Assembly: GCA_033964015.1 (NCBI GenBank)
Contig: CM066917.1
Coordinates: 29,587,951 to 29,651,950 of the forward strand
Length of the DNA stretch: 64,000 bases
From: Scolanthus callimorphus
Taxonomy: Eukaryota > Cnidaria > Anthozoa > Actiniaria > Edwardsiidae
Direction: 5' to 3'
Below are positions 35,201 to 47,600 of this stretch, one piece after another. Both the position numbers and the translations under genes were made by a program. The notes below the pieces were generated by a model, which ran no database searches, was not told the DNA's origin, and saw only the letters and a list, made by a program, of their open reading frames with translations. Within the stretch, counting starts at the first letter, position 1, and each line of letters opens with the position of its first letter.

Positions 35201-38200
35201 CTGTTACCATAGTCACCATCACCATGGAAACCATGTGACTCAACATCATCTTGTCGCCAAGGTAACCAGCTTGTCGCTTAACACCAGTTTAAGACGATGA
35301 TATTCTTGTGACCAGATGAACCGTACCGTGTTTGGACATCATCAATTTTTCAGGTTCATTACAGAACCACTTACGTTCGCTCAATGAATTGCACTATACA
35401 AAACCGGATATAATTGTTGGAGAGAGAGTTAGTGGACTGTAAGAGGCATTCAGGTTCATATTGATTGTTACAGCACCAAGACATAAACCCTCATGGTACA
35501 GGCAAATTATAAGACGACAGACAAACTGTTTGCGACTATATATGTCGCACAAAGTCCGAACCGACTTGCGACATGGGAACCACACCTATAACAGTCACTC
35601 AACACGAACTAATAACTATATCGACATGCTGGAGCACATAGTTAGACTTAAAACGCTTTACAACGTGTTACAACGCATGATACAGCCACTTTAAAACGTT
35701 TCTCGATAGAAGACACATGCGGGGACACTTCTGCGGAAACCTGGAGTCACAGTAAAGTTGGTGGATTCGCCACTGATGAAATCGTCAGCAATTACTTACA
35801 GGCAACTTCGCGTAAAATAAAATACCGGTTTCTCCGTTGTGTTTATCCATAAAGTACAGCAAACTCAGCAGGAACGAATATCATTTCAAAATTATTTTTC
35901 ATGTGATCCACGTTTCGATGGCATTTTTCTGAAGTGCATAATGGGAGTACGTGTTATGTTTATATATATAGGCACAGTAAAAAGGAGAGTTTCCGCACCT
36001 GATTGGTTGAAACAATTGCTATACCAAGAAACCTCGGAAAATCGTACCCATTCTATTTGGCCAACTTACTTCCACAATACTTCGCGGGCTTGGAAAAATT
36101 GATCACATTATCAGCAGCCTTTTGGAAATGGGTGTGGTAGTAACTTTTTGTCCCCAAACTTCACCGAGCCATGGTTGTCAATCATTATCTTGGATTTTCA
36201 CAAAATAACGTTATTTTTATAACCGTTTGATATAGAATAAGCCAATAAAATGAACCGACCGACAAAAGCTGCCAGTTCAGCTAACAACCCCCTGCTTGGA
36301 CCTGGTTTACTCGACAGGAACTATTTGCTGTCATTCTCGTGGTAGGGTCTTCTCAGATTGGTGAATTAGCGAGAAGGTAGTCTTAAAATAACTCAACATA
36401 AGAAAAGCGGGACTTAAAACACGGATCATTTCAGCTCCCAGACAATCAGTTCAGGGAATTTAAGCCTCAGGGAATTTATCAAAATGGCAGTACATTATTT
36501 ACACAAAATAGTCCAAATCTAAGGATATAAATAAGAGCTATAAGACTTACCAGGTACATATAAGGTATATAGTAGGCAAACAGCACCAGAGCGAGTGAAC
36601 ATGACCATACAATGAACGCCTTGTTATTCCACTGGGGTCCGGGCTTGAGAAAACTTTTTATAGTGTTCCTTATTCCACCATTCCTCGTTTTCTCGACAGA
36701 TTTCGGCTCCTCGATTCGTTTTAGTGGCGAGTACGCCAAACCTGCTATGAATCCAATAACGCACAACCCAGCTAGAGTTCTATATCCCGCACGAAGGCCA
36801 TAACGCGTGCAAACATTCTCAGCAATGAGTGATACAACTAGAGTTCCCGTGCCGGATCCGGATACTGTGATCCCATTGGCTAGTGAAAGGTGCTTGTTGA
36901 AGTACTCGATAAGGATTACTAGAGATGAGAAGTATAGGAAACTAAGGGCGATGCCCCCGAGGACCCCGAACGAGAGGTACATAATCATCATGTTGTTCAC
37001 TAGGGAGGTCAGGAATGCGGCGATCATCAAGAGTAGGCTTCCTGTGCAGGCTACGATCCTGCAGCCGAATTTGCGACAGAGGTTTGTACTCAGAGGACCA
37101 AGGAGATAGGTCAGGCAACTGCTAGAGAGCCGATCCATGCTGTTAATGAAAAATAAAAGAGGTGAAGTAATTGCAATGCACAGACGCCCGTATCCAGTCG
37201 TGTGGTGAAGGCATAGAGGGGGCGTGGAGGATTGTGGGAAGGAAATGCGCGCTCGCGGTGGATACACACTCACCATTAGGAAAAAAAATAACACTCTGTT
37301 TTCAGGCTCCGATATTTTTTCAATCAAAGCAATACACTTATGGAAACGTTCTTGTGGAGTTACAGGCAGAGAAATACAGGCGAGAATTTTCTCTCGCCCC
37401 AATTTTTTCGTCTACCAGGTTTTTCTGCCCTTAAAAACTCCACGGGATTTTGCCTTATATATTTTCATTGATTTCTATAACCTTCTCTGGGCGTTCCGGT
37501 TTTTTTCCTGAAAATTTATACTAGAATACTTTCTAGTGTTTTCAATCGCCTGGACAGCACACACGGACGACAGCACCAGCTTGACCTTGGGTCAATAACT
37601 CTAATTGCAGCTTGTTTGCGTCGCCACCGAGGGGGTCTTCTCAACCAGGGTATACACATTTTAAGCCCCGAATGGACGCACTGAGAAGTTGTTTTGCGTG
37701 CAATTATTGCACGCCACATGAAAATCCGATATTACTAAATACATAAATGTCTTAGAAAATAGGAAAATTTCATAATCCCCATGCTAAACAATATATTTCC
37801 AGCAGATATTATACATAGTATCGTATCTAAAAATGGACTTTGAACTAACCAATTATCATTCAAATTCATGTATATTTCGGTTCTTCACAAAAAATATATT
37901 GCCTTATGTTAATTGTTTGTGACTATTAATTGTGCGTTCATTTGCAGTAAAAAAACCTTGTATTTGTTCTTTCTCGCCGCGAGCTATTTTTTAGTATCAC
38001 AAAAATCCTACGTGTAGTTTAGTTAAATATTATTAGCACACAAAATACTTTGTGCAATAACCAGTTTTCCAGTCTGACTCATGGTGGTTTTTTTAATTCG
38101 AACTAAGCCTAAATTCAAAAGAACTCGCTCAGCCGTTCCACGTCTTTTTCATTTCCCATAATTATACAATTATTACGAGCTATGAGTCGTTTGAAAAATA

Positions 38201-38712
38201 TTTCTAGGCATGATTCTAGAAACCAAAGAGGAATAAATCACCGAAAAAAATCTTGTTTTTCTGGTAGAACTACTGCAAGTGACGCGCATGACAATTAGGG
38301 AAGTGTTATTGACATAACAAAACTAAAAGTACTTTTAAAAAATCATATTCCTCCATTGTAGCATTTTTGCGGGGCGTGTGAAGTTTCGGAAAGAACACAG
38401 AAATCATAGAAAATAAAGCACCAGAATATTTATAACTGCAGGAATACATGGAAAGTTTTAGGCAAGCGACCGAGGGGCTAGTGATTTGCATATCCTGTTT
38501 AAAATTAATGATGACAACCAAAAATATTGAACTAAAATAATACTCACCCGTCTCCGCTTCGCTTCTCTTGAATTCGTTCAACAGCGCGATAAAAATGTTC
38601 CAAAAGAATTGGAAATCCCTCCAACAAGAAACTGTAGCAAGAAACTAGCTACACAAACCACCCAAGACCAGCGCGAGTCGGCCGCTCTGGTGAATTTCCC
38701 TTCAAGTTTCAT
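32219..38712 (-). CDS. SLC16-type monocarboxylate transporter, tandem paralogue MCT-A (four 1-bp frame breaks)
   Basis: Exons 38548-38712, 36551-37139, 33902-34270 and 32219-33374 match MCT-B in order, borders and phases (1-0-1). TM1 carries DSRWSW and TM5 carries YFNKHLSLANG...GSGTGTL. The ~340-residue tail shares GKKSAADLLLERNRSLLDNS with MCT-B but ends IIACC, without the PDZ motif. Four single-base deletions break the frame, one per exon: an A-run at 38591-38595, a C at 37116, an A-run at 34032-34036 and about 33298. Each sits in a short run or doublet. Observed exons total 2279 bp; four more bases would give 761 codons, so nothing else is lost. It is either a very young pseudogene or, as I think likelier given similar indels in NFS1, consensus error. 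Codons outside the breaks look constrained. Confidence 0.8.
33505..33650. repeat. Short minisatellite with GGAAATTCCAGGGG core
   Basis: Four spaced copies of (T/C)GGAAATTCCAGGGG or a close variant lie in MCT-A intron 3. The same palindromic core recurs in the larger array at 60760-61045. Confidence 0.7.
34708..34977 (-). CDS. Possible hidden terminal exon inside MCT-A intron 2
   Basis: An open frame of about 90 codons ends at the TAA at 34708. Its translation looks protein-like: ITARDGIWYGVENGEFC, a basic stretch KKSGRAWRHHKKDGTFSKRR, and an acidic Ser/Thr-rich end SDVSFTSGDSD. An AATAAA signal on the same strand lies near 34450-34455, about 255 bp downstream of the stop. I cannot name the family and found no convincing acceptor. 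It could be an alternative 3' exon of MCT-A, the last exon of a nested gene, or chance. Confidence 0.3.
   Translation of the reverse strand, partial: CRAINKTKGSVFITARDGIWYGVENGEFCISASSVDPRADWLSQEASMEERRKKSGRAWRHHKKDGTFSKRRTTASAISDVSFTSGDSD
35000..36550. other. Rest of MCT-A intron 2
   Basis: Scattered GTTACCATGGTAAC palindromes and related GTTACCATAG or GGTAACC motifs occur at about 35055-35270. Beyond them I see no exon or defined repeat. Confidence 0.4.
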
Positions 38713-41630
38713 GACCCAAGATGTGCGCGAAAAGTCGGATTTGAAAATCCTCTTGAATCTATCAGCAAGCCCGTGGCTCACGAATCTATCTTCCGCGAGA
38801 TATCGTGTATCGCGACATTAACCCGGGTCATGGAGTGAGGAAAGAGGAGAAGGCTTTCGCCGCTCCTCGTTGTGTTGTATCAACGGAAAATAATTTTCTA
38901 GATCTTGTTTGCAGCAAGCCATTTCTGCTTGGCGCGCTTGTTTGACAAGGCGAGAAGACCGGTTTTGCGAGTTTTCAAAGCCGCGGAGGTATCATGTGAG
39001 ATCACACCTCATAATAAAGGTTCCAAACGGAACAATGTTGTCTTCAAACATACGCCAATAGCCATAATGACATGTATAACTCGCGAAGATATTACGGTAC
39101 AGAGCACAAAATTTAGAAATATTTTTATGCGATCGCTTTGGGGTCGAATCTCGAGCCTTCATGTCACAACAAACGCTCAGAGCGTTGAATATTTTATGCA
39201 AATTTCGCACCGTTTGACAGGTTTTGTAGTGCAATATTTGCTCTGAGAATTTAAAGAAAAACTGCCTGAAAATTATACAACGGTCCGATATTGCGTAAGA
39301 AACTTAATCAGATATTTCATATGAAAATCCTAGGATTTTTTACTGCTTCATGTTCGTGTAAGTGAATTTAAATTTACTGTGAACGTCGCATGTCATTGGA
39401 AACACGAAAATCTATAGCGTTTGGTCACGCGCACAACACGCGACCACTTGTACAAAAGGCGCTCGATGCTTATTTCTTTGCCACCTTATTTTACATATTT
39501 AACCTGCTCACAACAGTTATCTAAAGCACAGCAGGGCTGCCTGGCATAAACCAGTATGTCAGCTTGATTGCGGTGAATGTTTCATTGACGGAGAGAGGGA
39601 AAATACATGTTTAGATGAATGATTCTCCCAAATGACTTAAGGATTTGTCATTGAAAATATTGTCAGGTCAATAGCGGCTTTTAAACATTTTAGATTTTTT
39701 ACGACATTTCTGAGAACACGGAGATAGGTGGCTTCTTTTGCAAACAAAGTTTCCTGTCACGCAACGTATAAAAGCTGCATAACCGGTTACATTATGAACA
39801 CGAGGTAATCACGTGGAGGCGAAAGTGAACTTTGAACACTCTCGTCTGATGCTTAAACGCGCGCGCAGCACAAGCGCGCATGCGCCGGGTAGTCTGAAGA
39901 GACTCTAGAGCCTGGCGAACATTTTTTTTTTTCCACAACGGAGAGTGCACGATAGGTTAGGCGCTTTACCGCACCACTGAGTTACGCTTTAATACTTTTT
40001 CTTTAAATAATTGCTGATCTTTTTTCACAAATTGCCTTCCCTGCATTTCCCTGGCTGAGAGTCGCGAGAGACTCTCAGCCAGCGAAATGCAGAGAATAGA
40101 GGCCTCTGCTAGTTGGAACAGCCGGTTCTGTTGGAACACATTACCTGCGGGGGCGAATTTATATTTTACGCCCACTTCAAGATGGCGGCAACACACGCCT
40201 AAATCGAGGAATGCTCACTGGCACTTGGAATTTTTTTCTAAACAAGCGCTCACCTACAGAAATGAAAAAAAGAATGAAAATCATCAGGGTTCGAACCTGT
40301 AACTTTCCAGTTACTATACCCAAACCCTAACCACTACGCTATGAGTGAATTCGCTGGTTGGACAGCTCGTTTTATTGATTACGTACCTTAATAATATTAA
40401 TCTTTAATAGAACGAGGCATATACTATAAAACTATACTAAAACGATGTATTAATCCTTATCCTGACTAGTAGTCTTGATAGTTCAGATATTTTGAATGTT
40501 TTTAGGTCAATTTGAAGTAATATTATCAAAAATATCGTTAAATTATTCATGGTGAGCATTCCTCCATTTAGGAATGACGTTTTACACAGTATAAATATTC
40601 ATTATGATATAAATATTCATTATGATTCACATATCCTCGTTCTATGAGTGAATTAAAAGGATTCGCGCCATCATGAATACGTTTTCGATCCTTTTTTCTC
40701 AATACTTGCCTGAAAAAGTGCCATAAAGTGGGCGTAAATAAAAAAATCGCCCTGCCGGGTTCTGTTAATAATAATAATAATAAATAATAATGCTTTATTT
40801 TGCCACGTGGGCCTCATCAGGATTAATAATAAAATAATAATATAAAGCTATACAAATATCTAAGTTTATATATAAAAATCTATAAAATTGTAGTAAGTTT
40901 TTAATGACCTGCTTTTCATGAGGGCCGTGTAAATAATAATAAATATAAAGGACCGCACTAAATTTAAGAAGGAGCTTATCAAACATATGACAGAGAATGG
41001 TTAATGGTTTTAAGAGTCTATTATCTAGATATTTTTTGAGAATATTTGTTTATATTGTTTTGTTTATATTTTAATACATATGTATTGATTTATACTGATG
41101 TTATGCGCAAGTTTTATCAGTTAATAAAGTAGATGTAGATTACCCTGCGACTAGAGTACTTTTTCTGGCGTGTACTTTAGAGTTTATCGAGTCGTTGTGT
41201 GTCCGATATTCGCGCCTGTTTTTTCTACAAAAAAAAGGAACGACCCGATAAGAGCTAAAAGACTCGCCAGGACTATAACCTTTGCAGCGCAACTGGTTGC
41301 ATATAGCAACTGCTACGCCGTATGGAGAGCTCTGTGACTGAAATAATGAGGAAAAAATTTTAATTTGACATATCAGTGACATGTTCATTCATTGTTTATT
41401 TACTGATCTCGTTCATTCATTCCCTTATCTACTTTTTTATTTATTTACAAAGTTCAGTTCACTCGTACGTACCACACATGGTCACCCTGTGTCCTGTGTA
41501 CACGAGGACGTGAAGTCACGTGGCAATCACGTGCTGCTCTCTAGTGCCCAATCTTCTGTGTGACCGTCGTCTCGTCCTCTGTGTTCGTCCCTCGTGAGGA
41601 CAGTTGTTTATTTTATCCTTCCCGGTCAAA
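38713..41630. other. Divergent intergenic region between MCT-A and NFS1
   Basis: MCT-A starts leftward at 38712 and NFS1 starts rightward at 41631, so both promoters should be within this 2.9 kb. No TATA or CpG-rich promoter is obvious. A self-complementary block at 40042-40090 contains CTGGCTGAGAGTC and GACTCTCAGCCAG. An AT-rich retroelement tail with (TAA)n lies at about 40768-40990. Confidence 0.5.
40280..40350 (-). other. tRNA-like relic
   Basis: The minus strand reads TAGCGTAGTGGTTAGGG (A-box-like) and CAGGTTCGAACCCTG (a good B-box). The distance between arms and the anticodon region do not fit a functional tRNA, and the acceptor strands pair at only about five of seven positions. It is a tRNA pseudogene or SINE head. 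Confidence 0.45.
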
Positions 41631-44600
41631 ATGTTTATTCGTAGTATAACACGAACAGGTTTGCTAATAAGGACTGGTTCTAGAGCCCTTCGATCTTCCG
41701 TTTGCTTTCGAAATTCTAGTACAGCCGCCGAGAATTTATCAGGTATTCGCACAATCTAATCTTACATAACATTGCATTCGCGCGCCGTAAATAACATTTG
41801 TTGTCGGACAGTGTTCCCGAAATTTTAGCAGCCTTTCTAGATTTATCTACCAACGGTAGAGCGAGGCATAAAATAATAGTAACAATGCGATTTCAAGGAA
41901 GCCCTAGTTGTTATGTTGAATAAGTTATCTTTTTGCATTCAAATTACATCGTAGACCGAGTTGCATGTTCCACTTGCATGCACATGCAGTAAAACTACTG
42001 ACAGTGACAGATCAGTGTAAAGGTCAGACAAAGTCTGAGGTTGCTTGAGGTTGGCATAGGTGTGTTATATAATGGTGCTTTGACTGATTTTCTGAACAAT
42101 ATATTTCTTCAAATTTGTGGTTTTGAAAAACAAAACAACAAGAATTGATATTCATGTGAACAGAAGCCCATACACCAAATTCAAATATGGCGCCCAGTTT
42201 GAAAAGCCATTCCCTGCTAGTAGAGGCCACTTCTAACTTGTTCTGTGTTTTGAAGTGGCCTCTACACACACATGTCACAACCTCATCCAGGATCGTGGGC
42301 GTACTTGACTGGTTTGGCTGGTTTTACAAGAATGTCTAGAGAAAATGCAGGGAGATAAAAAGTAGCCTCTTCTCGCAGGGAATTGGCAGCCAAAATGTCA
42401 TATATCACCAGTTTCAAAATTTTTGAAACTGGTGATCAGATATATTTTTTAGTGTCTATGAAAGACCCCCCTTACTCCAGCTTTGGCTCATGGTTGCACA
42501 TATTATTTGTTCAAATTGTTGGGATTCAAACTTTCCACCAGTCAGTAAAAATACCCCGGGGGGGGGGGGACTCCCAATATTTTAGACGGGGGTGCTCGTC
42601 GGGAAAATTGATTTTGACCCTAAGGGATAGCAAAATGGGTGTGGCAAACAGCAAATTTACCCCTAAAAGAAAGCAAATTTGGCGTGGCGACCGCCGAATT
42701 TACCCCTAAAAGACAGCAAATTTGGCAGGTCAAAAAACAAATAAAAGCCAATTTGAGGTCTTTTAGGGTTTTCATCCAAGTTTTCTTTGTAAATATCGGT
42801 TCTGGTGTCAGTAGCAATATATTTCTGGGCAAGGATTGGTCTGAGACTCCCCTAAGGGATAGGGCTGATTTTAAACACCCCTAAGAGATAGCACATTCTG
42901 TCAATTTTATACCCTAAGGGATAGGACGAGCACCCCCGTCTGAAAATATGGGGAGTCCCCCCCCCCCCCGGGAAAAATACATAGAGCAGTTTGACGGAAT
43001 AAATAAAATTGGGTTTCAAGTGAATAAAGAAATGGTGACCATATTATTTTTTTCAATTACTGATCATTTTTCAGATGAGAATGCTAAAGAAGAAATGGGG
43101 GGGAAGAGTTTAGGCCTCTTTATCTTGACCAGCAAGCAACCACTCCAATGGTAAGGTGATGTTGTATATTTAGCATAAATTAGCATTACTTATGTTTGTC
43201 GGCCACGTGAGGTCTAGCCTTGTTTTGGTGCAAAGAGCAGAGTGAGCTCTCCGCCATCTTGGATGTATGTTAGAACATAGAGCTGAGTAAAACTTGTTGA
43301 GTTTAGCAGTGTGTTTCCTGATTTATAATAGGTGGTGAATGTAATATCACATTGTTCAGTGAAATTTGAATGCTCTTGGGAAAGGTTTATTGGCGAATGG
43401 GTGAAGGTTGAGAGGACTACATTGATAAGGCATGTTAAAGTTCATTCCGGTGATCCCAGTGTTAACATTGATCTCATGCTTTATCAGACCCTCGAGTAGT
43501 TGATGCTATGATGCCATATACTGTGTCATATTATGGCAATCCACATTCACGTACTCATAAGTATGGTTGGGAGAGTGAGGAAGCAGTTGAGCATGCAAGA
43601 GAGGTTAGTTTAAATAGAGAATAATACATGGATGGGCAGGGATATGGAATTTACCTTCAAGTGTTCAAATTTTGAGCTCAGCGAACAAGTGAGATGTCAA
43701 ATTTGAACACAAGAAGATAAATTTTATATCTTCAAGTGCCAATGTATTATTCTGTTTATTATATAAACTTTTTTGTGTGAAAATTTGTCGATTTGATTAA
43801 TTCGCGATAGAGAGCATTATCATAATTTGTCACCAGTGCCGTAGCTAGTGAAGGGACAGAGGGGGCAGTTACCCCCCCCCCCCCCCCCCCAACATGTAGG
43901 AAAAAAACCTGCTTGCCTCCCCCAGACAAAAATTTCTAGCTAGTGCCTTGTTCACACATGTGAATTACCATATTTCTCAGTGGCCGAAATCTTGATAAAA
44001 CACTAAATTTGATATAAAAAATTTTTTATTTTACATGGTCATTATGTTCAGTTTTCCAATCATACGTCAACCAGCAATCAGAGGCCCATGAATCTATAAC
44101 TGCTGCTTTGTATTTGTCATTCAGACTTTGTAGTTGCTGTGAGCGAGCGCAGCGAGCGAACAGCGAAACTAATTCCGACGTTCAATGCACTTTTCGATAG
44201 CTGGGAGCCATTAATTTTCGGTGTGTAGTGCATTTTTCGATAGCTGGGCGCCATTTTGGATTACGCGCGCAGAGCGTTCTGGGACAGTCGCAAGATGATA
44301 TGCCGTGAAGCATCTCTGAAGCATCCGAGATTTTTCGTCTGGCTGGGGACTGTCTGTCTGGTCAATCGATATCCAATCGATATCAGCAGGACAATCGATA
44401 TCCAATCGATATCAACAAGGGATCGCCTCGTTATGGTGCAAGTAGCGAATATGAATCGGGACTCCTTTGGAATTTGTGTCGTCACATTTTCAAGATGGTG
44501 GTTAAAACTCTGGTTCTTCGTCCTAAAACCGTACTCTCCAACGCCTGAGAGCAGACTTTTGTTTCTAGGTAAGTTCCTTGTTTCTTTCACTTGCAGTTTT

Positions 44601-47600
44601 TAAACCCCCGTTATTATTTCTATACCGAAATGACCTTTTGTCCCAGAGTTTTTGCTGTGTTTCGAACGATTGTAGATTCCACGGCAACCAAAGCACATTT
44701 GGCTTTCTTTCCATAGGACTGACCCTTTTCATAATGAATGCCAAGCAAGACAAGCATATTATGCAGGAAGGTTGTGATTACAAGGGTTTTTTTTACAAGC
44801 AGAGATGTTAGCTGTCCTAGATACAGATTCCTGATACAGTCATTGTAGCAGAATTAATACTGGATTGTCTCAATTTATAATAACATGACCAACCTCTGAA
44901 CATGCTCAGGCTTAAAAATAATTTTGAGATCTGTGGAAACTCCATACAATGGTTGTGACAATTGTACTAACAGTCTACTGAATTGCACTCCACATGACTG
45001 TATGAGATAAACACACGGAAGATGTCATAATACAATGGAAATAACAACCATGACAATGTTACTACTATGAATTCGACTGTGAATAAATCCAGCAGGATAA
45101 GGCAGCGATGATTAAAATAGTGGAAACTAATGCAAAATGCCAGGGGCAAATTGCTTGGTTGTTTGGCAGTTTCAAGAAAGTTTACACAAGACTTCAGGTA
45201 TGTTTTCTGTTAAAGTTTACCTACAATAGTTCTGTTCACCTTTTTAAAACTGTATGTAATTTTACCTTCGATCTTGAAATAAAGTTGATGGTTGTCAAAA
45301 CAGAATTAGTAATTGCACATCCTGCTTAAATTGTATTATAATGAAATTCTTGTCGAGTTGGTTGGTTCTTTGTTTGGCCTGTGTTCGGTCTTCTCTGACA
45401 ATTTTTTTATCAATAATTATTATTAATAAGGAGTAATGGTACAACTATACTCATTCAATTTGGGATTTAAATTACACTCTTGAATTTTTCAAAAAGCTCA
45501 AATTGCACTTGCCTAGCGGCTTGTTGCAAATTATTATAGGCAATCTCCTCCACTAACTATGATGCAATTTTGAAAAACTCACCCCTGCAATACTGCAGTA
45601 CGCCTTTTGAACTTAGAGATTACAAGACCCAGTCACCCTTTAAATGAAAAGCTTTGCCAAATGATGCCCAGAAATAAAAAAAACATGATGATTAATCCCA
45701 ATTGAACTGAAAGTTGTACCATTACCTATACAAATGTTGTAGTACAAGCCTTGCATTTTTTTCTTTAATTTGACTTACCGGTATTGTACTTTATTATATA
45801 GACACGAGTGTTTTACTGGGAAATACGCCACTTGTAGATCTCATACGAAGCTACATCCGGGACCTGAGTGTCAATATCCTCACTACTGAGGATATCGGTC
45901 CAAACAAAAGTGCTTGGAAATCAATTTGGAATATTTTTTTCTGCTTTGTCTATATAATAAAAAGAAAATTACATGGTGGCTTGAAGATATGAGTTTTATT
46001 TTCTTGTGTCAAAAAACAAATTTACTCATTCGCTGTGCTCATTCGTAAAATATTCTTCTTGCCACTCGAAAATAAAACTCATCTTCACACCACCATGTAA
46101 TATCCTTTATATGCACAGTCTTACTAACAGAAGCTTATCCAACTACACACACAAAAGCGGCTTACAACTGGTTTTAGGCTATGAAGTGTAATGCTGCTTT
46201 TAAAGTGAAGGTGCATACATATGGTAAACTGACCTTGCAGTCCAATAATAAAATAAATAGCTTTAAAAATGAGGTTCCAATTTAAGAGCAGGGGATACGG
46301 AGCATGTCCAAAAGTTGGGGGGTTGTCCCAACTCCCCCCCACTTTTAAATCTGGGGGGTTTCTGCCCCCCGGCCCCACTTGTCTGCCACCTATACCTGCC
46401 ACCTATGAAGAGGAATAAGTTATGAATTATAAATTCATAACTCAACAGAATAAAGTCAAGCATTTTCAGTCTCTGACCATAATATAGGCACCCATCAAAG
46501 TATAAATAACATTCAGAATAAATGGCAAGGTAACAGATTGGAAAGCAAAGAGTACTTGCATCTTGAATACAAATTGTTAACTGAGTGACAAATGAAGTAA
46601 AAAAATGTGAGGGGTTCGCTTCTTTTATTTGAAGAAATAGGGTTATAGAGGTTATGCATGATTTCTACAAATTTAAAACAAAATATTTTCTTGATTACTA
46701 TTTCTGGACAATAAAAATGATTTCAGTTACAGCTGAAAACACTGTTTAAAGGTCTTACCAGGTCACAGCACTTCACTTTCTATTAGAAACTTCTAGTCTG
46801 TAGTAATGGAAATTGTACTGCGACTCTGCCGTGTTCCAGTTTTTTTTCCGTGTATTGCAAAATTTGCTCTACTGCCTGTCTATGTACTTTTTGATGACTG
46901 CCTCTTATTAATGTCACTTGCTCATCTTGTATTTTCAGCAAGTGGCCAATTTGATTGGTGCAGATCCCAAAGAAATAATCTTTACAAGTGGAGCCACAGA
47001 ATCTAACAATATTTCTGTTAAGGTGAGTATAAATTAATGGCCACCGCCATCATTTGCAGCTTGTGGTTTTGTTTGGAATGGCTGATGCTGCACTGTTTTA
47101 AAGAAATATTGCAAGAACTTGGATGGAAAAATAATACAGTTCTCTGAAAAAACTTATCTGGTAATATCTGGTAAAAACTTCATAAGATGGCATGATAAAA
47201 CATCAAGACTGTCATGTGACACCTGGCGTGGCATGAAAAGGTGAATTGGAATTTCTTGAGGTGGATATAACTCCTTACTTAATATTCTCATTTTTCACTT
47301 CCGAAAAAAAAATCAGAAAAGGAAGTTAATTCCCTCTGAATGGGGTATCTGTAGATCTATTCTTGAATAATTAAACATTCTGTGGATACATGTAATCAAG
47401 AATGTAATTCTTGTGGGAGATGCTCTTTGTGGGAGATGCTCTACATTAATTTGGTAGTTCTTATTAGCAAATTATTTTCATTTGTCAGGGGTCAGTAGAT
47501 TCTACAAGAAAAGGAAGAATCATGTGATCACAGTGCAAACAGTAAGTAACCTAAGGGGCCTAACTTAGGACACTTGATATTTTCTTGTTAGACCCATAGA

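Noticed and set aside
40280..40350. Candidate tRNA gene on the minus strand
   Set aside because: Arm spacing and the anticodon region do not fit; listed only as a tRNA-like relic.
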